Source: an uncultured bacterium (GTDB lineage Bacteria > Cyanobacteriota > Vampirovibrionia > Gastranaerophilales > Gastranaerophilaceae). From it: a stretch of DNA of 12,559 nt. Of the stretch, positions 6,899-12,559 are shown piece after piece. A model generated the notes under the pieces. The model made no database searches. It worked only from the letters and a program-made list of their open reading frames with translations, and was not told where the DNA came from. Each line of letters begins with the position of its first letter. Within the stretch, counting starts at the first letter, position 1. The stretch spans positions 1-12,559 of the forward strand of contig USHE01000041.1 of NCBI GenBank assembly GCA_900554385.1, read 5' to 3'. The position numbers and the translations under genes are program-made.

Positions 6899-8680
6899 AT
6901 GATTAAAACAAGAATGAAATCGCATAATTGCGGAGAGCTTAATTTGAACAACTTGGATGAAGAAGTTGTTTTGTCCGGTTGGGCTTCAACTATTCGTGAC
7001 CTTGGCGGTATTTTATTTGTGGAATTGAGGGACAGAAGCGGATTTTTCCAGGTCGTCGCAAACCCGCAGATTAATCCTGAGGTTCATAAAGTTTTGGAAA
7101 AAGTAAGAACAGAATATGTTATTACGGTCAAAGGTAAAGTTTCAAAAAGACCTGAAGAAACTTATAACGAAAAATATCCTACAGGTCAGGTTGAAATGTA
7201 TCCTGAAAGTATTGAAATTTTGTCTGAGGCAAAAACATTACCGTTCGTTTTGGATGACGAAAATGTTTCAGAAGATGTACGCTTAAAATACAGATATCTT
7301 GATATTAGACGTGATTCAATGAAAGATAAACTTGTTCTTCGTCACAAAATAGTTCAAGCAGCAAGAAATTACATGAATAACCTTGATTTTCTTGAAGTTG
7401 AAACTCCTATTTTGATTAAAACTACTCCTGAAGGTGCGAGAGATTATCTTGTTCCATCTCGTGTTCAAGAAGGTAAATTCTATGCACTTCCACAATCTCC
7501 TCAAAATTTCAAACAATTGTTGATGGTTGGCGGTATTGAAAGATATTACCAGATTGCAAAATGTTTTAGAGATGAAGACCTTCGAGCTGACAGACAGCCT
7601 GAATTTACTCAAATTGATATTGAAATGTCTTTCGTTGAACAACAGGATGTTATAAGAGTTGTAGAAGGCTTAATTGTTGATACTTTTAAAGCTGCAGGTG
7701 TTGAGGTTAAACCTCCGTTTATTCAAATGCCTTGGCAGGAAGCAATGGATAGATACGGTTCAGATAAACCCGACACTCGTTTCGGGCTTGAACTTTTTGA
7801 TATCGGAGATATTATTCTTGAGTCAGAATTTGAAATTGTTAAGAAAACTCTTCAAAATGGCGGTATTGTCCGCGGTATAAGAATACCGGGCGGTGCTAAA
7901 TTCTCAAGAAAAGATATTGATGATATTACAAAGCTTGCGGTGTCTTTCGGGGCTAAAGCTCTTGCAAATATTATTTACAACGAAGATGGTACTGCTAAAT
8001 CTCCTGTATTGAAATTCGTAACAGATGAACAGGCTAAAGCTATTCAGGAACGTGCAGGCGCAGAAGCTGGTGATATTATTTTCTTTGTTGCTGATAAGCC
8101 GAAACTTGTTTACGATATTATGGGAAGATTGAGATTGCATTTTGGTAAATCTTTGAATTTGATTGATGAAAGTAAACATAACTTGTTATGGGTTGTTGAC
8201 TTCCCTATGTTTGAGTGGAGTGATGAAGAAAACAGATTTATGGCAATGCACCACCCGTTCACTTCGCCTTGTATTGAAGATTTAGACAAATTAAAATCAG
8301 GTGATTTGGGTAATGTTAAATCAATCGCTTACGATATTGTTTATAACGGAACAGAACTCGGAGGCGGATCTGTAAGAATTCACTCATCTGAAGTTCAATC
8401 TGCAATATTCAAGGCTCTCGGTTTGACTGAAGATGAAGCTAAAGAAAAATTTGGCTTTATGGTTAATGCACTTCAATACGGTACTCCGCCTCACGCTGGT
8501 TTGGCAATCGGTTTGGACAGACTTGTTGCATTGTTAGCAAGAACTGATTCTATTCGTGATGTTATTGCGTTCCCTAAAAATTCTGGTGCTAAAGACCTTA
8601 TGAGTGATGCGCCAGGTGAAGTATCTTTACAACAGTTAAGAGAACTTCATTTAAAAAGTACAGTTCAACAACACAAATAA
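6899..8680 (+). CDS. aspS: Aspartyl-tRNA synthetase
   Basis: This 593-residue class IIb synthetase charges tRNA-Asp with aspartate in the cytoplasm. It has an N-terminal anticodon-binding OB fold (about 1-110: SGWASTIRDLGGILFVELRDRSG), the catalytic core with motif 1 region YRYLDIRRDSM (131-141), motif 2 FRDEDLRADRQPEFTQID (223-240) and motif 3 GLAIGLDRLVAL (534-545), and a bacterial GAD insertion between motifs 2 and 3. Length and layout match bacterial-type AspRS. Leucine (L35) occupies the RD-x-GG position where non-discriminating enzymes commonly carry His. This hints at a discriminating enzyme, but that depends on whether the genome also encodes AsnRS or GatCAB. The ribosome site AAAGGAAG is at 6886-6893. 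The gene is monocistronic, closed by a terminator. Confidence 0.98.
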   Translation: MIKTRMKSHNCGELNLNNLDEEVVLSGWASTIRDLGGILFVELRDRSGFFQVVANPQINPEVHKVLEKVRTEYVITVKGKVSKRPEETYNEKYPTGQVEMYPESIEILSEAKTLPFVLDDENVSEDVRLKYRYLDIRRDSMKDKLVLRHKIVQAARNYMNNLDFLEVETPILIKTTPEGARDYLVPSRVQEGKFYALPQSPQNFKQLLMVGGIERYYQIAKCFRDEDLRADRQPEFTQIDIEMSFVEQQDVIRVVEGLIVDTFKAAGVEVKPPFIQMPWQEAMDRYGSDKPDTRFGLELFDIGDIILESEFEIVKKTLQNGGIVRGIRIPGGAKFSRKDIDDITKLAVSFGAKALANIIYNEDGTAKSPVLKFVTDEQAKAIQERAGAEAGDIIFFVADKPKLVYDIMGRLRLHFGKSLNLIDESKHNLLWVVDFPMFEWSDEENRFMAMHHPFTSPCIEDLDKLKSGDLGNVKSIAYDIVYNGTELGGGSVRIHSSEVQSAIFKALGLTEDEAKEKFGFMVNALQYGTPPHAGLAIGLDRLVALLARTDSIRDVIAFPKNSGAKDLMSDAPGEVSLQQLRELHLKSTVQQHK

Positions 8681-8687
8681 TTAATAC

Positions 8688-8721
8688 AAAAAAGGTTCTC
8701 TTGTCTAAGGGAACCTTTTTT
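8688..8721 (+). terminator. Rho-independent terminator after aspS
   Basis: GGTTCTC (8694-8700) pairs with GGGAACC (8709-8715, one G-U pair) around an 8-base loop, and A and T runs on either side extend the stem. The T-run follows on the plus strand. The likely ribF -10 box begins only 9 bases after it. Confidence 0.9.
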
Positions 8722-8729
8722 ATTTGTAA

Positions 8730-8735
8730 TATAAT
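8730..8735 (+). promoter_or_regulatory. Likely -10 box giving a leaderless ribF transcript
   Basis: A perfect TATAAT ends 6 bases before the ribF ATG, so standard spacing puts the first transcribed base at 8742, the A of ATG. No Shine-Dalgarno-like sequence precedes the ATG, consistent with leaderless translation. No convincing -35 box is visible; TTGTCT at 8701 is too far away. Confidence 0.45.
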
Positions 8736-8741
8736 AAATGT

Positions 8742-9638
8742 ATGCAGATATTTACAGAGTTAAACAAAAATCCTGAATTATCCCTTGCGCTAGGGTATTT
8801 TGACGGTGTGCATAAAGGGCATCAGAAGGTGATTAGATCTGCCGTTGAATTCGCACGTCAGAACGGTAACAAGTCTGCTGTAATTACCTTTAAAGATCAC
8901 CCTTGCTGTTTTTTTAGAGGTGTTTGTCCTAAATATATTTTAACCAGAGCGGACAGGCTCAAACATATTGAAGCACTTGGAATTGACTTCGTATATATTT
9001 TGGATTTTGATGCCCGGCTTTGCATGCTTTCTGCTGAAGATTATTTGAAAAATATTTTGATTGATAATTTTTCGCCAAAATCTATTTCAACCGGTTTTAA
9101 TCACTATTTTGGCTCTAAAAAATCGGGCGGAGTTGATTTGTTGACTAAAATGCAAAATATTTACGGGTACGAATATTTTGAAATTCCTCCGCAAAAAGCC
9201 GGAGATGATACTATAAGTTCTACCGCAATCAGGGAGGCTCTTTCAAAGGGGCAAATTCAAAATGCTAATGAAATGCTCGGGTATAATTTTACTATTAAAG
9301 GAGAAGTTGTAAAAGGTCAGCAATTGGGGCGGAAAATAGGTTTTAGAACTGCTAATTTGGTTTATCCTTGTGAGTTGATAGATATGCCTTTTGGGGTGTA
9401 TTCCGTAAATGTTCGTTATGGTGAGCTTATATACAAAGGTATATCCAATTTTGGCATCAGACCAACTGTTTCTAATAGTAAGCAGTGTTCTTTGGAAACC
9501 CATATTCTCGATTTTGACAAAGATATATATGGAGAAGAAATTTCAGTTGAATTTTTGAAAATGATTCGTGCAGAAAGAAAATTTGCCTCGCTTTCGGAAT
9601 TAAAAGCACAAATCGGAGAGGATATTTCAAATATTTAG
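8742..9638 (+). CDS. ribF: Bifunctional riboflavin kinase / FAD synthetase
   Basis: This 298-residue enzyme phosphorylates riboflavin to FMN and then adenylylates FMN to FAD. The N-terminal nucleotidyltransferase domain has GYFDGVHKGH (18-27) and SSTAIREAL (159-167). The C-terminal flavokinase domain has KGQQLGRKIGFRTANL (191-206), FGVYSVNV, SNFGIRPTV (235-243) and the likely catalytic Glu in LETHI (E252). The usual PTAN motif of the kinase domain reads RTAN (202-205), keeping Thr and Asn but losing Pro. The adenylyltransferase segment usually near G-x-D-F-x-F-G reads GFNHYFG. The length is typical. The ATG at 8742 fits the family N-terminus but has no ribosome site; TATAAT lies 6 bases upstream, suggesting a leaderless mRNA. 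Its TAG overlaps the stop of the convergent HTH gene. Confidence 0.95.
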   Translation: MQIFTELNKNPELSLALGYFDGVHKGHQKVIRSAVEFARQNGNKSAVITFKDHPCCFFRGVCPKYILTRADRLKHIEALGIDFVYILDFDARLCMLSAEDYLKNILIDNFSPKSISTGFNHYFGSKKSGGVDLLTKMQNIYGYEYFEIPPQKAGDDTISSTAIREALSKGQIQNANEMLGYNFTIKGEVVKGQQLGRKIGFRTANLVYPCELIDMPFGVYSVNVRYGELIYKGISNFGIRPTVSNSKQCSLETHILDFDKDIYGEEISVEFLKMIRAERKFASLSELKAQIGEDISNI

Positions 9639-9850
9639 TGGCCGTCTTTTTTGGTCGGAACTAATTTGTAGCCGATAATATCAAAAAGTTGTAGAGTTTC
9701 TTTCAAAGTTATGCTTTCTCTTATAAGTTTGCCGGAAAGTCCATTGACAGTGTAATGCTTACCGGTTTTTTGAGAGAGCAGCTCCGCCATTTTTGTCAGT
9801 GTCAAGCCTTCTTTTGACAGAATATATTTTATGTCATTTCTGATATCCAT
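9635..9850 (-). CDS. Tiny helix-turn-helix protein, probable DNA-binding regulator
   Basis: This 71-residue protein is almost entirely one HTH-like unit: IKYILSKEGLTLTKMAELLS, a variable YTVNGLSGKLIRES, then ITLKETLQLFDIIGYKLV. The layout resembles small Cro-like or DUF6471-like proteins; I cannot name the family with certainty. It is divergent from the prepilin-like gene at 9964, with 113 bases between the starts, so it may regulate that gene. It has no clear ribosome site: TATAAT (9857-9862, minus strand) sits 6 bases before the ATG, which fits a leaderless transcript. Its TAA stop overlaps the ribF TAG in the four bases TTAG. No terminator lies between the two genes, so their transcripts may run into each other. 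Confidence 0.7.
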   Translation of the reverse strand: MDIRNDIKYILSKEGLTLTKMAELLSQKTGKHYTVNGLSGKLIRESITLKETLQLFDIIGYKLVPTKKDGH

Positions 9851-9856
9851 TTCTTA

Positions 9857-9862
9857 ATTATA
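9857..9862 (-). promoter_or_regulatory. Likely -10 box of the tiny HTH gene
   Basis: TATAAT on the minus strand lies exactly 6 bases before the ATG at 9850, so transcription would start at the start codon. The same arrangement is seen at ribF. The 17-base upstream position carries only TTCATC, a poor -35 box. Confidence 0.4.
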
Positions 9863-9868
9863 AGTTAC

Positions 9869-9897
9869 TTGACCTTAATGATGAAATATATTATAAT
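9869..9897 (+). promoter_or_regulatory. Sigma70-type promoter of the second prepilin-like gene
   Basis: TTGACC (9869-9874) and a perfect TATAAT (9892-9897) are separated by 17 bases, giving a start near 9904 and a leader of about 60 bases. The -35 box lies within the presumed promoter region of the divergent HTH gene, so the two transcripts may compete or share regulation. Confidence 0.7.
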
Positions 9898-9963
9898 ATT
9901 CTTATTATATAAAGATAATTCTTATATAATTAAGAAAAATGTCAATAAATAAGGAGAATTTCT

Positions 9964-10548
9964 TTGAAAATAAAAGCTTTTACCTTGGCGGAGGTTTTAA
10001 TTACGCTCGGTATTATAGGAATAGTTGCCGCGTTGACATTGCCAGCAGTTTCAACAAGGATTGCAAAAAGTGAAGCAACTGCAAGATTGAAAAAGTTCAA
10101 TTCCATGATGTATCAGGTAATAATGCAGACCGAGCAGGTCAACGAACCAACTTCTGAATGGAACACATCTAATGATGATATGGAAGAATTTTTTCTCAAA
10201 TATTTTGCTCCTTATATGAAATATGTGGAGGCTAAGACTGTCTCAGGTCGTTATACAGTCTATTTTGCGGATGGTTCGTCTTTACTCTTAGAGAGAGGGG
10301 ATTGTCTGGATTTTTACTTTGATATAAATGGCGCTAAAAAACCTAATACCTATGGAAAGGATTTGTTTCTTTTTTCAAGTTGTGGTGGCCGTACTCACTG
10401 GTGTAACGGTAGAGGCTGGTGTGCAACAACAAAGACTTCTGACGACACAAGAGAAAAGAAAAAGGCTACCTGCATCTCTACCCCTAACTACTGTGGAGCC
10501 TTACTTGAATATGATAACTGGGAATTCAAAGATGATTACCCGTGGTAA
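9964..10548 (+). CDS. Prepilin-like protein, TTG start
   Basis: This 194-residue protein is a type IV pilin/pseudopilin-like subunit. It starts MKIK-A then FTLAEVLITLGIIGIVAAL, the prepilin peptidase site with Ala at -1 and Glu at +5, followed by a hydrophobic helix. The globular part contains FAPYMK (81-86), YFADG (100-104), DFYFDINGAKKPN and six cysteines (114, 140, 147, 153, 170, 177). The end reads YCGALLEYDNW....DYPW (176-194), matching the end of the prepilin at 1278-1997. The start is TTG at 9964, supported by AAGGAG (9951-9956) 7 bases upstream and by the MKIKAFTLAE N-terminus; no ATG lies nearby in frame. The gene is divergent from a tiny HTH gene and followed by a terminator. Confidence 0.85.
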   Translation: MKIKAFTLAEVLITLGIIGIVAALTLPAVSTRIAKSEATARLKKFNSMMYQVIMQTEQVNEPTSEWNTSNDDMEEFFLKYFAPYMKYVEAKTVSGRYTVYFADGSSLLLERGDCLDFYFDINGAKKPNTYGKDLFLFSSCGGRTHWCNGRGWCATTKTSDDTREKKKATCISTPNYCGALLEYDNWEFKDDYPW

Positions 10549-10554
10549 AATTTT

Positions 10555-10580
10555 AAAGGGCGGTTTTATGACCGCCCTTT
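10555..10580. terminator. Terminator between convergent prepilin and isochorismatase genes
   Basis: AAAGGGCGGT (10555-10564) pairs perfectly with ACCGCCCTTT (10571-10580) around a 6-base loop. It lies between the stops at 10548 (plus) and 10588 (minus). The T-tracts on both sides are interrupted, but the 10-bp GC-rich stem suits a bidirectional terminator. Confidence 0.82.
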
Positions 10581-10587
10581 GGATTTA

Positions 10588-11133
10588 TTATTTAATTAAC
10601 GCTTGAACTTCTTTGAATTTCGGGTTTTTGGCACCTTTTAACCACTCAAACAGTGCAATTTCGACGCAGGAAATTTTTGCTCCGTTCTGGTGCATGATAT
10701 CAATTCCCTGTTTAAATTCGTATTTGCTTCGGCTTGCACATGCATCTTTGATTATATATACCTCATAACCTGCTTCAAGCAAGGCTGCCGCGGTTTGGTG
10801 AACGCAAATATGCGTTTCTATTCCGAATAATACAATTTGTTTTTTACCATAGCTTGCAATTTTCTCTGTCATTCCGTCTTCTAACAGTGCATTGAAAGAA
10901 GTTTTTTCGACTATTTCAGCATTTGCTGGCAGAACTTCTTTTAATTGAGGTACGGTATTCCCAAGTCCTTTCGGATATTGTTCTGTTACAAGTACAGGAA
11001 TTCCCAGTGATTTTGCTGCACTTGCAATTTTTATTGCTTTTGATACGACTATATCTTTATCTAATGCGCTTACCAGTCTTTCTTGAATATCGATAATCAT
11101 CACAAGGCTGTTTTCGGCTGATAATGTGTTCAT
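10588..11133 (-). CDS. Isochorismatase-family cysteine hydrolase
   Basis: This 181-residue protein has the isochorismatase-like alpha/beta fold. The likely catalytic triad is D15 (IIDIQE), K77 (EKTSF) and C110 (GIETHICVHQTA), the last in the family's typical Ile-Glu-Thr-His-x-Cys-Val context. The loop YPKGLGNTVPQL resembles the ISOC1/ISOC2 and YcaC-like branch rather than true isochorismatase or nicotinamidase, so the substrate is unknown, probably a small amide or related molecule. The ribosome site AAGGAG (11144-11149) overlaps the stop codon of the upstream gene, with 14 bases between the genes, so they form an operon. A bidirectional terminator follows. No siderophore or nicotinamide genes are nearby to specify a pathway. 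Confidence 0.88.
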   Translation of the reverse strand: MNTLSAENSLVMIIDIQERLVSALDKDIVVSKAIKIASAAKSLGIPVLVTEQYPKGLGNTVPQLKEVLPANAEIVEKTSFNALLEDGMTEKIASYGKKQIVLFGIETHICVHQTAAALLEAGYEVYIIKDACASRSKYEFKQGIDIMHQNGAKISCVEIALFEWLKGAKNPKFKEVQALIK

Positions 11134-11147
11134 AGGGCTTTTTCTCC

Positions 11148-12362
11148 TTATTCAATAGTGTCTTTAAATTCTCGTATAAAGTTTTCAACGATATTTGTAA
11201 TATCTTTGTTATCAATTTTGTTTATTGGAATTGAAATTTCACGGTTTTCAGGGCTGTCGAGTCCCTCGTGAGTAATATATACGATAACTTTTGCAAATCC
11301 AGGGTAGATAATTTTTAAAAGACTTGTTTGTTTGGGATTTGTTAACTTAAATACACTTTGTGTTTCGTCTGTGTATTGTTCAATTTTTGTATTAAATAAT
11401 TTTTCTTCCCAGCTTTTTTGTAGTCGATAAAATACAGGTGCAATCACTTTTTCAAGTTTTTTGCTGTATACATTTTTAAAGAGCTTATAATTCTTTTCTT
11501 TTGGTTCCGTAAGCCAATTATCCTCTTGTTTGTTGTTTTCATCAGAATATATGACAAAATCTTGTCCTGACAAAAGACTTTCTGAAAGCGCGTTTTGAGC
11601 GTGTTTTTCAAGGGTTAATACATTGTTTGAAGTTATTTCACAAATTCCTGCTTTTATTGATATTTCAGGAGAAAGTTCTTGTTTTATTTTTTCAAAAATT
11701 GTAACAGCGGCAGACATCCCCCCATTTTTTATAAATATGAATATTTTTGTATCCGTTGATTGCAGAATTATATCAGAATATCTTACGGAGTTTTTGATAC
11801 TTTTAATCATCTTTGCTGACGAGTAATTAGCTTTGCCGTTTTCATCAGGAGATATAATGAGCAGCGCACCTTGAGTAAAATCATTTTCAATCAATTCTTT
11901 CTCAATTATTTCTTGTGAAAATTCATTGTTAATAAATCCGCTATCAGAGATAATATTATACTGATTTAAATATTTTTCATATTTGTTAATTGTTTTTTTT
12001 AAATTATCTTTTTTTATACAATTAACAACTCTTATGGAAATTTCAGATGAGTCAGAATTTACAGAAAAATAATCGTCAATTCCTTCCTCATACGCATCCA
12101 GTATCAGTTCTTTGTCATACTTCTCTGTTAAAAGAAGTACAGATTTTATTTGGGTTTTTATATATTTGATAAGATTAATAGTTTTTGTTTTGTCTTGATT
12201 TTCATGTACTACCACGATGTCAGGCTTGTCTTCAAAAACGATATCTGGAGCGTCCTCGTAATCACAATATGAAAGCTCGTCTGTTTCCCTTAAAAGAACC
12301 AATTTTTTAGGAAAATCGTCTATAATTTTCTGTTCATTTGTAACCAATAAAATCTTATTCAT
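11148..12362 (-). CDS. Pseudo-receiver plus degenerate GGDEF-like protein
   Basis: This 404-residue protein has a response-regulator-like N-terminus (1-120): ILLVTNEQ, KPDIVVVHENQ, SVLLLTE, EEGIDDYF. The signalling residues are missing: the acidic pair is T8-N9, the phospho-acceptor position is H53, and the usual Lys after DDY is V101. Residues about 160-275 resemble a GGDEF domain in layout (SVRYSDIILQ, IFIFIKN, IKAGICEI, ALSESLLSGQDFVIY). The GGDEF loop is replaced by STDTKI, so cyclase activity is unlikely. The last ~130 residues (290-404) are not recognised. The protein probably acts through binding rather than phosphotransfer or cyclic-di-GMP synthesis. The weak ribosome site TTTAGG overlaps the upstream stop codon; the gap to the upstream gene is 6 bases. 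Confidence 0.75.
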   Translation of the reverse strand: MNKILLVTNEQKIIDDFPKKLVLLRETDELSYCDYEDAPDIVFEDKPDIVVVHENQDKTKTINLIKYIKTQIKSVLLLTEKYDKELILDAYEEGIDDYFSVNSDSSEISIRVVNCIKKDNLKKTINKYEKYLNQYNIISDSGFINNEFSQEIIEKELIENDFTQGALLIISPDENGKANYSSAKMIKSIKNSVRYSDIILQSTDTKIFIFIKNGGMSAAVTIFEKIKQELSPEISIKAGICEITSNNVLTLEKHAQNALSESLLSGQDFVIYSDENNKQEDNWLTEPKEKNYKLFKNVYSKKLEKVIAPVFYRLQKSWEEKLFNTKIEQYTDETQSVFKLTNPKQTSLLKIIYPGFAKVIVYITHEGLDSPENREISIPINKIDNKDITNIVENFIREFKDTIE

Positions 12363-12368
12363 ATATAC

Positions 12369-12559
12369 CTAAACTTGGAGGTGTTTTTTTATACATAGAA
12401 AACTTCCGCCGGCACCGAACAAAATTGCCATTGTAAACATTGTGAATAATACGATACTTTGGGCAAAGGCAGGTGCGGGCACCATAAAGAACTGGTGCAT
12501 GTGATTAAGTCCGTTCTGTACACAGTTTATCGGGAGTATTGCAATGATAGAACCCGAAA
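12369..12559 (-). CDS. C-terminal end of an unidentified membrane protein (partial)
   Basis: An open minus-strand frame enters from the right edge and ends at TAG (12369-12371), giving the last 62 residues of a protein. It is hydrophobic: SGSIIAILPI at the start, then VPAPAFAQSIVLFTMFTMAI with FGAGG, and a basic cytoplasmic-like end KKHLQV, so it has one clear and perhaps a second transmembrane helix. I do not recognise the family; the end of a major-facilitator-type transporter is one possibility. It is followed 6 bases later by the pseudo-receiver gene, so the two are probably co-transcribed. The N-terminal part lies outside the window. Confidence 0.65.
   Translation of the reverse strand, partial: SGSIIAILPINCVQNGLNHMHQFFMVPAPAFAQSIVLFTMFTMAILFGAGGSFLCIKKHLQV

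Larger units (their letters stand above)
9851..9936. repeat. Repeated TTCTTA boxes in the HTH/prepilin divergent region
   Basis: TTCTTA begins at 9851, 9899 and 9919. The 9851 copy read on the minus strand is CTTATAATTAAGAA, and the plus-strand stretch at 9921-9936 is CTTATATAATTAAGAA, identical apart from a 2-base insertion. The 9919-9936 copy is also a dyad, TTCTTA-N6-TAAGAA. The outer copies face opposite ways and sit next to the two gene starts. They could be operators for the small HTH protein; the AT-richness makes chance similarity possible. Confidence 0.35.

Noticed and set aside
7316..8179. Long minus-strand open frames inside aspS (7316-7642, 7904-8179)
   Set aside because: They lie antisense within a highly conserved gene, lack ribosome sites and show no recognisable domain.

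Overview
The window is AT-rich bacterial DNA with dense coding and several tight or overlapping gene ends. It carries two prepilin-like proteins that share the N-terminal string KAFTLAEVLITLGII, an S-layer-homology (SLH) protein, and housekeeping genes (aspS, ribF, an NFACT/RqcH gene, a NfeD/SPFH pair). From general knowledge this mix most resembles a Gastranaerophilales (Vampirovibrionia, 'Melainabacteria') genome, a non-photosynthetic sister lineage of cyanobacteria. That placement is an inference, not a search result. No tRNA, rRNA, CRISPR array, insertion sequence or phage module is visible.

Layout. At 94-1245 (+) a secreted SLH protein has its own promoter and ends at a bidirectional terminator facing a minus-strand prepilin-like gene (1278-1997). 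That prepilin gene is divergent from a small XRE-type regulator (2149-2466, +). The regulator runs tail-to-tail into a UmuC-type Y-family polymerase (2463-3692, -), which lies downstream of an NFACT/RqcH gene (3736-5274, -). The NFACT gene appears to carry a 1-base frameshift near its 3' end. Reading the other frame restores a conserved-looking C-terminus whose stop overlaps the polymerase start as TAATG. A strong promoter then drives the plus-strand nfeD/SPFH membrane operon (5355-6764), followed by a terminator, aspS (6899-8680), another terminator and ribF (8742-9638).

ribF runs tail-to-tail into a tiny HTH gene (9635-9850, -), which is divergent from a second prepilin-like gene (9964-10548, +, TTG start). 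After a terminator comes a minus-strand operon read from the right edge: a partial membrane protein (12369 to edge), a protein with a receiver-like fold that lacks its phosphorylation residues plus a degenerate GGDEF-like domain (11148-12362), and an isochorismatase-family hydrolase (10588-11133).

Points for a second look are the NFACT frameshift and coupled polymerase start, the two prepilins with a common Cys/Trp C-terminal signature each divergent from a small HTH gene, the pseudo-receiver/pseudo-GGDEF protein, two apparently leaderless genes, and two convergent gene pairs whose stop codons overlap in 4 bases. I do not see a clear multi-gene defence or mobile system. The most likely under-described biology is the HTH/prepilin divergent pairs.
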